A stretch of DNA of 41,063 nt from positions 1 through 41,063 of the forward strand of contig CAZGFQ010000020.1 of the NCBI GenBank assembly GCA_964525185.1, written 5' to 3'. Positions within the stretch are counted from its first letter, which is position 1. Every line of letters begins with the position of its first letter. Origin of the DNA: JABHGY01 sp964525185. Its GTDB lineage: Bacteria > Fidelibacterota > Marinisomatia > Marinisomatales > UBA1611. Below the pieces are notes generated by a model. That model made no database searches and was not told the DNA's origin. It saw only the letters and a list, made by a program, of their open reading frames with translations. The translations under genes were made by a program, and so were the position numbers. Of the stretch, positions 27,838-35,595 are shown piece by piece.

Positions 27838-28713
27838 ATGAAACGATTTATTATTCTTCCACTTTTTATCATAATGTCTTTTGGGCAAAATAATGCTACA
27901 GCTATTCGGGACTATTATCACTATTCTTTGCATGATATTGAAATACTTGAATCCACGATTACATTTGGATTAGGGGAATTAGCATTATCCGCAAATGATA
28001 AACCTAACCAAATAGATGGCTCCATATATTATTCACTCAAATTAGGTAAACCCAATGTATCCTTAGAGCGATCGGAGGATAAAGGAGTTTTTGATTTTGA
28101 ATTCGATTTTAAGCATGATGATGTAGATGTTGGTTTTTCATTGTCAAAGTGGGACTTTGATTTTGATGATATTCATAATGAAATGGAATTTCAACTTCCG
28201 CCAAATCTACCTACAAATTTAAAACTAGAATTTGGATTAGGTGAAGCAGAAATCGACTTAACACATCTATCTCTATCAGACTTTGATCTTGAATGCGGTA
28301 TGAGTGAAGTGGATGTTTTCATCTCAAAACCTAATAATCAACTATGTGATAAAGTGTCCATTGAAATTGGTATGGCCGATTTTAATGGACATGGATTAGG
28401 AAATTTAAATAGTAATGGTTATTCAATTGATGTGGGATTAGGAGATGCAGATATTGATTTGACAGGATCATTTTCTCAAGACGCTGATTTAGATATTAAT
28501 GTTGGGCTTGGGTCTATGAATTTAGTTTTACCAAAAAATGCTAATATAAAACTCAGAGCTGATCATTCTTTCCTTGCATCCGTGGATGTGAGAGATTTAT
28601 TGAAAAAAAGCGAAAACACTTTTGAGTCCGTTCATTGGGACTATAGTTTACCTACAATTGATATAAATATATCTGTTGGGCTTGGCGATATAGATGTTCG
28701 CGTGGAACAATAA
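27838..28713 (+). CDS. exported toastrack-like protein with G-L-G-D/E repeats
   Basis: A 291-aa exported protein (signal about 1-17, ending SFGQ). It contains about seven G(L/M)(G/S/A)(D/E/S) motifs each followed by an alternating strand (GLGELAL, GLGEAEIDL, GMSEVDVFI, GMADFNG, GLGDADIDL, GLGSMNLVL, GLGDIDVRV). The last half resembles the toastrack domain found in LiaF-like and DUF4097-related proteins. It is last in the sigma operon, 7 bp after the barrel gene. Function unknown; a partner of the GGDI protein is likely. Confidence 0.7.
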   Translation: MKRFIILPLFIIMSFGQNNATAIRDYYHYSLHDIEILESTITFGLGELALSANDKPNQIDGSIYYSLKLGKPNVSLERSEDKGVFDFEFDFKHDDVDVGFSLSKWDFDFDDIHNEMEFQLPPNLPTNLKLEFGLGEAEIDLTHLSLSDFDLECGMSEVDVFISKPNNQLCDKVSIEIGMADFNGHGLGNLNSNGYSIDVGLGDADIDLTGSFSQDADLDINVGLGSMNLVLPKNANIKLRADHSFLASVDVRDLLKKSENTFESVHWDYSLPTIDINISVGLGDIDVRVEQ

Positions 28714-28747
28714 TCGATATTTCTTAACAAATTTTCGACTAAAATTT

Positions 28748-29407
28748 CTAAATCATTTCTAAAACTTTTGTTACCAATTTTTCGATTCCCTCAGCCGCTT
28801 CTTTGATTGAACTTGCTTCAACATAAGCTGGTGTTGATATTATTTTGTTTTCTTCATCAACTACAATATCGCCAGGCCCAGCCTGGACTGCAGTTACACC
28901 CATATCAACCATATCACCGCTAATTCCTTCATTACACCCACCTGTTAAGTGCCCTGTTTTACCCAAGTTTTGTAATACTTTTGCCATCATAACTGGGGCA
29001 ATACAAATAGCGCCTATTGGTTTTCCTGCTAATAGCATTTCTGCCGTTATATTGTATACATCTGGAATGACCTCACATTCTGAGCCTGACATTAAATAAT
29101 CAAAAATATTTTTTGCCATTCCATTCCCCCCAGGGAAAATAAGTGCATCTAATTCAGCTCCTGACACTGTAGCAACATCTACAATATTTCCGCGAGCAAT
29201 CCGTGCACTTTCGATTAGAATATTCCGGCTAGTATCCATTTCTGTACCATCCAAATGATTTACCACATGAAATTGATTCATATCTGGAGCCATGATTTGA
29301 ACGTCTGCACCTGCTCGATCCAATGCAAGTAATGTAAGTACAGACTCATGAATTTCTGCTCCATCTTGAAATCCACATCCTGCTAATATTACGCCAACTT
29401 TTGCCAT
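28748..29407 (-). CDS. elbB: ElbB-type isoprenoid-biosynthesis glyoxalase (DJ-1/PfpI superfamily)
   Basis: A 219-aa class I glutamine-amidotransferase-like protein. It begins VGVILAGCGFQDGAEIHES, a hallmark of ElbB, and has FPGGNGMAKN (91-100) plus the nucleophile Cys135 in GAICIAPVM. ElbB proteins show glyoxalase activity in vitro; the historical name links them to isoprenoid synthesis. AAGGAG lies 8 bp before the ATG. It is 12 bp downstream of queG and convergent with the envelope operon, with no clear terminator in the 34-bp gap. Confidence 0.93.
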   Translation of the reverse strand: MAKVGVILAGCGFQDGAEIHESVLTLLALDRAGADVQIMAPDMNQFHVVNHLDGTEMDTSRNILIESARIARGNIVDVATVSGAELDALIFPGGNGMAKNIFDYLMSGSECEVIPDVYNITAEMLLAGKPIGAICIAPVMMAKVLQNLGKTGHLTGGCNEGISGDMVDMGVTAVQAGPGDIVVDEENKIISTPAYVEASSIKEAAEGIEKLVTKVLEMI

Positions 29408-29419
29408 AACAATTCTCCT

Positions 29420-30346
29420 TTATTCTATTATGTTATTTAGATTGATATTTCTTTTTAATCCAACAAATTTTGTTCGTTTGACTGGAGATTTTTTAAATAA
29501 AGTACGAAATCCATCTTCATCTATTTCATTCCAGTCCCGGTTTGTAGCATATAGTATACCATCTCTTGGTTGAAAGGATGGGTCGGTTGTCACCACAGAA
29601 TATTTATTATTCCATGGACATACATCTTGGCAAATATCACATCCATATATCCAATCATGCAATTTATTATTTTCTTTAGGAAATTCTCCTCGATGCTCAA
29701 TGGATAAATAAGAAATACATTTACGAGAATCTAAAATGTAAGGCTCTAATGCTTGTGTTGGGCATGCATCAATACAAGCAGTGCAAGACCCACATAAATC
29801 ATCATCGAATGGTTTATTGTAGACTAATGGGATATCTAATAGAATAGCGCCTAAAAATATCCAACTGCCATAATCGCGTGTTATTAAGTTAGTATGTTTC
29901 CCTTGCCACCCCAGACCTGCTTTCTGAGCTATCGGTTTTTCCATGATGGGCGACGTATCAACACAAACAATTCCTTTTACATTCGGTGATTGTTCTTTTA
30001 TATAATGTAAAAGGTGAAACCCTTTAGATTTTATTGAATCATGATAATCATCACCCCACGCATAGTTACTTACTTTATAGTCACTTTTTAAATCATCTTG
30101 GGTGTAACCAGAATAGTAATTAACGCCAAATGATATAATAGATTTTACTTCTGGAAAATATTGAAAAATATCACCACGTTCATTTTTCCTTTTTACAATC
30201 CATTCCATAGATGCATGGTTATTATTCCTTATCCAAGCGTCTAATGCTTTAGTGTGTTTATTTTCATTTTCAGGTTCTGTTATACCAATTTTTTGGAATC
30301 CCAATTCAATGGCTTTGGCTTTTATTAAATGTGAAAGATTTGGCAT
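29420..30346 (-). CDS. queG: epoxyqueuosine reductase QueG
   Basis: Catalyses the last step of queuosine tRNA modification, using cobalamin and two [4Fe-4S] clusters. The 308-aa protein has the proposed catalytic Asp130 in CVDTSPI and cluster cysteines at 185, 188, 191 and 195 (CGSCTACIDACP) and at 210, 236, 239 and 243 (CDICQDVCPWN). It is shorter than the E. coli enzyme (379 aa), lacking the C-terminal HEAT-like region; short forms are known. It needs B12, as does metH in this window. It is divergent from the merR-type gene. Confidence 0.95.
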   Translation of the reverse strand: MPNLSHLIKAKAIELGFQKIGITEPENENKHTKALDAWIRNNNHASMEWIVKRKNERGDIFQYFPEVKSIISFGVNYYSGYTQDDLKSDYKVSNYAWGDDYHDSIKSKGFHLLHYIKEQSPNVKGIVCVDTSPIMEKPIAQKAGLGWQGKHTNLITRDYGSWIFLGAILLDIPLVYNKPFDDDLCGSCTACIDACPTQALEPYILDSRKCISYLSIEHRGEFPKENNKLHDWIYGCDICQDVCPWNNKYSVVTTDPSFQPRDGILYATNRDWNEIDEDGFRTLFKKSPVKRTKFVGLKRNINLNNIIE

Positions 30347-30445
30347 AGTTAAATTTAAATAATCTTTTGGAAACTATCTTTTAATTACATTTGTCGACGG
30401 TGGATTTAGGATATTTATATAATAGGAATATAAGGTCTTATTTTC

Positions 30446-30493
30446 TTGCATCGTCAATACAGAACTTGTAATTTTCTGTAGGCTGAAATACAG
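30446..30493 (+). promoter_or_regulatory. promoter with overlapping dyads ahead of the merR/cytochrome operon
   Basis: TTGCAT (30446-30451), 17 bp, TAATTT (30469-30474) is a plausible promoter. Two dyads overlap it: ACAGAA/TTCTGT (30459-30479, 9-nt centre) and CTGTA/TACAG (30476-30493). They share bases, as expected for an operator of the adjacent MerR-type protein. MerR operators usually sit in the spacer; here the first dyad covers the -10. Confidence 0.5.
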
Positions 30494-30502
30494 GTTATAC
30501 AA

Positions 30503-30961
30503 ATGTTATCCTACAATTCACAATCGATCCAGCCCGATCCCTTCGAGCCTGTGCTTACTATTGGTCTAGTTTCTAAGAAAATTGGTGTATCACCCGAAAC
30601 GCTCAGATTATACGAACGCGTTGGTTTACTCATTCCTCATCGAACCCGATCTGGTCGAAGATTATTTTCTCAAAAAGATCTTGAGTGGCTTAATTGTATT
30701 CGAAAACTAATTGTAGAAGATAAGTTGAATTTAGCGGGTATCCGTCGATTATTAGCATTAATACCTTGTTGGGATATTAAACCTTGTTCTAAAGAAGAAA
30801 GATCCAACTGCCCTGCATACTTAGCAGATGATCAGGTGTGCTGGCAAATCACAGATACATCTCCATCCTGCCAAGATGCAGAATGTAGAAATTGTGATGT
30901 GTATTTAGCATCTGAAAATATTGATCATTTAAAAACCTATTATAGAATGTCCCAAAAATAA
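30503..30961 (+). CDS. MerR-family regulator with Cys-rich C-terminal domain
   Basis: A 152-aa regulator. The MerR helix-turn-helix and wing cover about 18-85 (TIGLVSKKIGVSPETLRLYERVGLL, then RSGRRLFSQKDLEWL). The C-terminal part holds seven cysteines in 43 residues (89, 95, 103, 113, 123, 128, 131; CWDIKPC and CRNC), suggesting metal, iron-sulfur or redox sensing; no dimerising coiled coil of normal length is seen. Its TAA shares a base with the ATG of the first cytochrome gene (TAATG), so regulator and electron-transfer genes are one operon. It is likely the redox or metal switch for that operon. Confidence 0.88.
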   Translation: MLSYNSQSIQPDPFEPVLTIGLVSKKIGVSPETLRLYERVGLLIPHRTRSGRRLFSQKDLEWLNCIRKLIVEDKLNLAGIRRLLALIPCWDIKPCSKEERSNCPAYLADDQVCWQITDTSPSCQDAECRNCDVYLASENIDHLKTYYRMSQK

Positions 30962-31149
30962 TGTTAAAAAACTTTACACAACTATCCATCATTCCCAGCT
31001 TCTTAATTCTAATGTCTGCTTGCGATCCTGGCATTGTATCAACACCATTAGGCGATCCAGCCACATGTGAGGGATGCCATACCAATAAAGATGTATTACA
31101 AAAACTTGTTGCGGAAGAAAATGCTACCGCACCTTCTGGTGGTGGATGA
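30961..31149 (+). CDS. multiheme cytochrome lipoprotein, 5' part before an in-frame TGA
   Basis: 62 codons: lipoprotein signal peptide with lipobox MSAC (Cys21), one heme site CEGCH and a linker ending SGGG, then TGA at 31147-31149. The frame continues without another stop into the 424-codon cytochrome at 31159. If the TGA were a sense codon the product would be a 490-aa lipoprotein with 11 CxxCH plus one CxxxCH. Read separately, this piece is a one-heme mini-lipoprotein. I think one gene, interrupted by a mutation or assembly error, is more likely because the downstream part has no export signal. Confidence 0.75.
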   Translation: MLKNFTQLSIIPSFLILMSACDPGIVSTPLGDPATCEGCHTNKDVLQKLVAEENATAPSGGG

Positions 31150-31158
31150 GGAGGCTCA

Positions 31159-32433
31159 GTGACTCCGTTGGAGCCTTGGGAAAAAGTTTTGATTGAATTA
31201 AAAGGTGGAAACACTTCCTTTAAAGATATTGATCAAGTTCATGGATTAATTGGATGTATTAATTGTCATGGTGGAGTGGAACCTTCTTCAGAATTAGGAA
31301 CAGCTCACTCACCAGATCATGGATTTACAAAAGACCCATCATCTAACCCCGAAGAATTTTGTAATCCATGCCATAGCGAACTCGTTGAATCTAATAAAAA
31401 TAGTATGCATACGATGGCTTGGGGAGAAAAAACAACGATTGCTCAACGAGAATTGGGAGCTGGAAGTAAACATACAGATTTTGACGCATGTCCGGAATCT
31501 CTTACCAGTGGATTCGACGGAGAATGTACCAGTTGCCATACTACCTGCGGACAATGTCATATTAGCCGGCCACATAGCGCCCATGGTGGTTTGATTGATA
31601 ATCATAAATTTAACCGAATTCCAGATCAAACCGATAATTGCATGGCCTGCCACGGTAGTCGAATAGGGACAGACTTTAAAGGGGAATTAACTGGAAACAT
31701 CGCCGACGTTCATTATTTAAAACGGTTAAAATGTTTTGATTGCCATGTGGAAGATTTTCATGCTGACGCATCGGAATATGAATCCCGTTATCATTTATTG
31801 AAAGATGAAGAACAAGTGCAATGCGATTATTGTCATGGTGATGTAGCCGAAGCGAATGAATACCACCAACAACATTGGCCAACTTCAGGCGAAGGTCTTA
31901 GTTGTTTTGTCTGCCACTCTCAACCTTATAATAATTGTAATACATGTCACTCTGGCGGCGAATGGAAAGAAGGTTATGGCCCCGTCGAAGGAGAAACGAA
32001 TGTCAATGCCGGCGGAAATGGTTATTTAGAATATCCTGATTTTAAAATTGGTATTAATAATGATTATGAACTCAGAAATGGGAAATGGGCTGTATTAAGA
32101 CACATTCCTGTCGCACCTGATTCCTATACAAAATGGGGGCATCCAGAATTAGCGAACTTTGATGCGCGACCTACTTGGGAAGTATCAACCCCTCACAATA
32201 TTAAACTTTGGACAAGCCAAACAGATACAACAGATTCTGATTTTTGTTCAGATAACTGTCATAATCATGGTGTAAGATATGATTCAGAAGGAAATATGTC
32301 TAATTATACTGAAGCGGATACAATTCCCCTTTATTTGAAGACGACAGATTTAATAGATAATGAAATTAATGCTAATCAATCTGTTTTAGGAACTCACGCA
32401 AAAGTGGGTTGCAATCCATGTCACCCTGGTTAA
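31159..32433 (+). CDS. multiheme c-type cytochrome (10 CxxCH plus one CxxxCH), main part
   Basis: Ten CxxCH sites (CINCH, CNPCH, CTSCH, CGQCH, CMACH, CFDCH, CDYCH, CFVCH, CNTCH, final CNPCHPG) and one atypical CSDNCH. A heme-free insert lies at about 275-360, which could form a surface domain. From GTG at 31159 there is a Shine-Dalgarno-like AGGAGG 4 bp upstream, but no signal peptide, so an independently started product could not receive heme in the periplasm. In frame with the lipoprotein 5' part at 30961. With it, 12 hemes on an outer-membrane lipoprotein would parallel the outer-surface member of porin-cytochrome complexes. Confidence 0.85.
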   Translation: MTPLEPWEKVLIELKGGNTSFKDIDQVHGLIGCINCHGGVEPSSELGTAHSPDHGFTKDPSSNPEEFCNPCHSELVESNKNSMHTMAWGEKTTIAQRELGAGSKHTDFDACPESLTSGFDGECTSCHTTCGQCHISRPHSAHGGLIDNHKFNRIPDQTDNCMACHGSRIGTDFKGELTGNIADVHYLKRLKCFDCHVEDFHADASEYESRYHLLKDEEQVQCDYCHGDVAEANEYHQQHWPTSGEGLSCFVCHSQPYNNCNTCHSGGEWKEGYGPVEGETNVNAGGNGYLEYPDFKIGINNDYELRNGKWAVLRHIPVAPDSYTKWGHPELANFDARPTWEVSTPHNIKLWTSQTDTTDSDFCSDNCHNHGVRYDSEGNMSNYTEADTIPLYLKTTDLIDNEINANQSVLGTHAKVGCNPCHPG

Positions 32434-32457
32434 ACATGAAAAAGATTTTACAAAAGA

Positions 32458-32477
32458 ATTCACGCGATATCGTGAAT
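32458..32477 (+). other. hairpin between cytochrome and rhodanese genes
   Basis: ATTCACG (32458-32464) and CGTGAAT (32471-32477) form a perfect 7-bp stem with a 6-nt loop. No T-run follows, so it is not a classical terminator. It may be an mRNA processing or stability element setting unequal levels of the two products. Confidence 0.5.
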
Positions 32478-32512
32478 GTTAATAATAAAACAACAAAAAA
32501 GGAGTACAAACC

Positions 32513-33442
32513 ATGAAAAGTAACAAATGGTTTATTCTCATCTTAGGTATTGCCCTTCTCGGGCTGACCGGATGTGAAGATGAAGTCGTAGATGAAATTA
32601 ATGAATTTGACGTCCTAGTCGAACATTTAGAAGGAACGGATGGCGGATACGTTAATAATTTGGGCAGTTGGATCTTAGGTGCAGGTGTTTTAAATGCTGA
32701 ATTCGATTATTCTGCTTATACAGTTTTTGATCTTAGATCTTCAACTGATTTTGATGCAATGCATGTAGATGGTGCTGTAAACGTAACAATGACATCTATG
32801 TTTGATGAAGCTGCAAATGTCACAGGGCCCATTCTTGTCACATGCTATTCAGGTCAATCAGCCTCATTTGCCCATACATTGCTTCGTCTTAAAGGGCATG
32901 AAGCTTATGTTATGAAATTTGGCATGAGTGCTTATGATGTTAGCTTAGATAAATGGACATCTAATTGTTCTGATCAATATGCAGGTGATTTAGTCGCTAC
33001 AGCTTCTGAAGCATTGCCTACATTCGATTATCCAGTCTTGAACACGGGATTTGAAACAGCTGAAGAAATATTAGACGCACGAATTGATGCTGCTATCGAA
33101 GCTTGGAGTAATGGTTTACTTATTCTTGCTGGCGATGTGATAACAGATGCTTCTTCCTATAATATTATGAATTATTGGAGTGAAGCAGATTATTTAGGTC
33201 ATGGACATATTGATGGTGCATACCAATTATCACCTGGAACTTTGACAATGAGTGGAAACCTGTCGGCTTTCGATCCTGCTGGAAATAATATTTTCTATTG
33301 CTACACAGGACAAACTGCTGCTTCATCTATTGCATATTTAACTGTTATTGGATATGATGTAAAATCTATCAAATTCGGTTTTAATAATATGCATTGGTCT
33401 GAGTTACCTGGACATAAATGGCCAAAACCTTTTGGCTTCTAA
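32513..33442 (+). CDS. lipoprotein with two rhodanese-like domains
   Basis: A 309-aa lipoprotein (lipobox LTGC, Cys21) with two tandem rhodanese domains (about 45-150 and 180-305). Both keep an active-site cysteine in a six-residue-type loop: Cys111 (CYSGQSA) and Cys263 (CYTGQTA). Each has the upstream xxDxR/HxDGA elements (FDLRSSTDF, MHVDGAVN; HIDGAYQL). Many tandem rhodaneses keep only one active cysteine; keeping both suggests each handles sulfane sulfur. A strong AAGGAG precedes the ATG by about 8 bp. Its place between cytochrome and porin genes suggests a role in extracellular or periplasmic sulfur chemistry, which is inference. Confidence 0.87.
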   Translation: MKSNKWFILILGIALLGLTGCEDEVVDEINEFDVLVEHLEGTDGGYVNNLGSWILGAGVLNAEFDYSAYTVFDLRSSTDFDAMHVDGAVNVTMTSMFDEAANVTGPILVTCYSGQSASFAHTLLRLKGHEAYVMKFGMSAYDVSLDKWTSNCSDQYAGDLVATASEALPTFDYPVLNTGFETAEEILDARIDAAIEAWSNGLLILAGDVITDASSYNIMNYWSEADYLGHGHIDGAYQLSPGTLTMSGNLSAFDPAGNNIFYCYTGQTAASSIAYLTVIGYDVKSIKFGFNNMHWSELPGHKWPKPFGF

Positions 33443-33456
33443 GTAAGGAATAAATC

Positions 33457-33558
33457 ATGAAAACAACTCATCATCTAAAATCATATTGTAGGTTGCTTGT
33501 CCTATTGAATTGGGCGATGGGTTGTTTTTTAATATCATTAAGTGGATGCAGAAAATAA
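33457..33558 (+). CDS. 33-codon micro-lipoprotein ORF coupled to the porin gene
   Basis: A small frame, ATG at 33457 to TAA at 33556-33558, with AAGGA about 8 bp upstream. It encodes a basic N-terminus, a hydrophobic core and a full lipobox LSGC (28-31), so signal peptidase II would leave only Cys-Arg-Lys. Its stop shares a base with the ATG of the beta-barrel gene (TAATG), implying translational coupling. It may be a leader that drives porin translation, a genuine lipid-anchored tripeptide like other very small lipoproteins, or the remnant of a longer lipoprotein. Confidence 0.5.
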   Translation: MKTTHHLKSYCRLLVLLNWAMGCFLISLSGCRK

Positions 33559-34769
33559 TGAAAAACATAGAAATCAAACATTCCAAGAACCTACTCCTCC
33601 TTCGTTTGCTTTCATTTTTGATTTTCATCATTCCGGTGAGGGGGACGTCACCAGATATCCAATTTTCTGCATCCACCGTTTATCCTCGTATGAATTTTTT
33701 AGATGAAGGCGAATCTCTTCATTGGCAAGCAAATCTTTCATATCAGCAATCACTGGGCCGCTTTGCTTCCATTTCATCTCTCTTCGAATATGGGACCAAA
33801 ACAAATCAGCATTTAAATCCATTTCGACTTCACTCATTTATATCTGAAGTCAAAACCGACCAATTCAGATTTCAATTAGGGCGAATTCCTTATTGGTCAC
33901 CCGCACTTTTAACGCGGATTGATGGACTATCGTTAAGATATAAACATAAAACTTTTGGTACACTTGATGTTTTAGGCGGATTTCGATCTGTCATTGATTT
34001 TAGTGATACATCTTTTGTAAGTGAATCTTTTTTATCTGAAGAAATTTATATGGAAAAGCTTCAGGGTGTTTTTTCTTGGTCTAAAGGTTCTTGGAAAAAG
34101 AATATTTCTCTCTTTTCTTGGATAAATAGCGAAAAAGATTCCTTACACATCTTTTCCGGATTAAATGGATATACTCAAATATTCGCCATGAATTTTTATG
34201 GGACATTTGTTTGGGATCAATCCAACTCACGCCCACATTATTTAAGGTTAAGGTTATCAAAAAACATAAAATTTGGACGATTATTTATTGGTTATCGGGA
34301 GAAGAAATATTCCGGAGTAGAAAATTGGAGTTGGGTGACTCAATCGCTTTCTCTTCCCTCTACTGCAACCGTTGGACTGCAGTCTAGTTTTCGGTCAAAT
34401 TATACCATACTAAATCAATTATCCATTCGATTTTCTGATGCATCTAATCTGTATTTCCACACAACTATCAATAGCCAACGATTCTCTGGTACATTATTAT
34501 TTGGAAATTATGGAGAAACATCTCAGTTTGGTGGATCTATTGGGTCAAAATTTTCTCTAAACTCTAAAATAGATTTGGGTGGGTCTGTTTCTCTTAATTT
34601 ATTAAGTGATGGAGACATTGTAGAGCCCATTACATCATCATCCTTATTTACATGGCTAAACTGGTCGCTGACTAAAACCATTAAATTACGATTCTTCTCT
34701 CAATTTTATTCTAATCCCTATTTTAAAATAGATTATCGTGAAGGAGTCTCCATCCATGCGATATTTTAG
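33558..34769 (+). CDS. outer-membrane beta-barrel, putative porin of a porin-cytochrome complex
   Basis: 403 aa from the ATG at 33558, chosen because it gives a clean signal peptide (MKNIEIKHSK then LLLLRLLSFLIFIIP) and overlaps the micro-lipoprotein stop. The mature protein is a run of alternating amphipathic strands (FRFQLGRIPYWS, SLRYKHKTFGTLDVLGGF, YLRLRLSKNIKFGRLFIGYREKKY) and ends in Phe (SIHAIF), typical for outer-membrane barrels. Size fits about 20 strands, comparable with OmbB-type porins of Geobacter rather than the longer MtrB. Family membership is by size and context, not motif. It overlaps the next cytochrome gene by 14 bp. Confidence 0.75.
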   Translation: MKNIEIKHSKNLLLLRLLSFLIFIIPVRGTSPDIQFSASTVYPRMNFLDEGESLHWQANLSYQQSLGRFASISSLFEYGTKTNQHLNPFRLHSFISEVKTDQFRFQLGRIPYWSPALLTRIDGLSLRYKHKTFGTLDVLGGFRSVIDFSDTSFVSESFLSEEIYMEKLQGVFSWSKGSWKKNISLFSWINSEKDSLHIFSGLNGYTQIFAMNFYGTFVWDQSNSRPHYLRLRLSKNIKFGRLFIGYREKKYSGVENWSWVTQSLSLPSTATVGLQSSFRSNYTILNQLSIRFSDASNLYFHTTINSQRFSGTLLFGNYGETSQFGGSIGSKFSLNSKIDLGGSVSLNLLSDGDIVEPITSSSLFTWLNWSLTKTIKLRFFSQFYSNPYFKIDYREGVSIHAIF

Positions 34770-35592
34770 TTTCATCTTATTTTTATCCATTGGGTTATCT
34801 CAGCAAGCAGATTGGATAATGTTCCCTCATGAATTACATGTAAACGATGAAGAAATTGAATGTACCGAATGCCATGAGAACGTGAATGCATCCTTATCCT
34901 TAAATACGCGATTACTTCCTACCATGGATACATGCGAATCTTGCCATGAAGATGTATCGGAAGATGAAGATGGCGATTGTAGCCTTTGCCATGCAAATGC
35001 GGATGAATTGGATACTTATCCATTATTAAAAAAACGAAATGGACCAGACTTTGCCCATCAATCACATGTAAGTCGGACGGGTGATTGTCTTGTTTGTCAC
35101 ACAAATTTATTAGACGATGAAAAAGATGATACTCCTAATACGTGGAGTTTTTCTGATTGTAAATCATGTCATGAAAGTGTCATTCCCGAAAACCATACCT
35201 TGGATTGGGTACAATATCATGGGATGAATTCCACGGTTATTGGGCAAGATAACTGTAGCCTATGTCACCAAGAAGATATGTGCGAATCCTGCCATACGCT
35301 AACACCCATTGAACCCACTGTACATCCTGGAAATTATTATATGACTCATGGCTTAGAAGCTAAAATGAATTTACTGGAATGTGCTTCTTGCCATGAAGGA
35401 ACGCAAACGTGTACTTCCTGCCATCAACAAACAAAGATTATGCCCATGAATCATAATTTGCCTAGTTGGGCTGGACAATATATCACAGGCGGAGGCATGC
35501 ATGCTCAAGATGCAATCAACGATCCTGGCTTATGCCAAGTATGCCATCAAATTTCTGCTGATCCAACCTGTTCACGGTGTCACCCAGGATAA
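34756..35592 (+). CDS. exported 11-heme c-type cytochrome
   Basis: 278 aa from the ATG at 34756, with AAGGAG 9 bp upstream and a signal peptide (MRYFSFILFLSIGLSQ). Eleven CxxCH sites (CTECH, CESCH, CSLCH, CLVCH, CKSCH, CSLCH, CESCH, CASCH, CTSCH, CQVCH, CSRCH), about one heme per 24 residues, leave little room for any other fold, so it is a heme wire. No lipobox, so soluble periplasmic or lodged in the barrel. It is the likely periplasmic insert of the porin-cytochrome complex, by overlap with the barrel gene. Confidence 0.9.
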   Translation: MRYFSFILFLSIGLSQQADWIMFPHELHVNDEEIECTECHENVNASLSLNTRLLPTMDTCESCHEDVSEDEDGDCSLCHANADELDTYPLLKKRNGPDFAHQSHVSRTGDCLVCHTNLLDDEKDDTPNTWSFSDCKSCHESVIPENHTLDWVQYHGMNSTVIGQDNCSLCHQEDMCESCHTLTPIEPTVHPGNYYMTHGLEAKMNLLECASCHEGTQTCTSCHQQTKIMPMNHNLPSWAGQYITGGGMHAQDAINDPGLCQVCHQISADPTCSRCHPG

Positions 35593-35595
35593 AAT

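Noticed and set aside
31147..31149. UGA recoded genome-wide as glycine (as in SR1/Gracilibacteria)
   Set aside because: TGA ends other genes at sensible places here (24105-25043, where it overlaps the next ATG; 26289-27830), so it is a normal stop.
31147..31149. UGA as selenocysteine
   Set aside because: It lies in a Gly linker with no catalytic role, and no SECIS-like hairpin is evident directly after it.
32436..32516. 26-codon ORF overlapping the rhodanese ATG
   Set aside because: It has no Shine-Dalgarno, spans the hairpin, and encodes a featureless Lys/Asn-rich peptide; overlap with the next ATG is probably chance.
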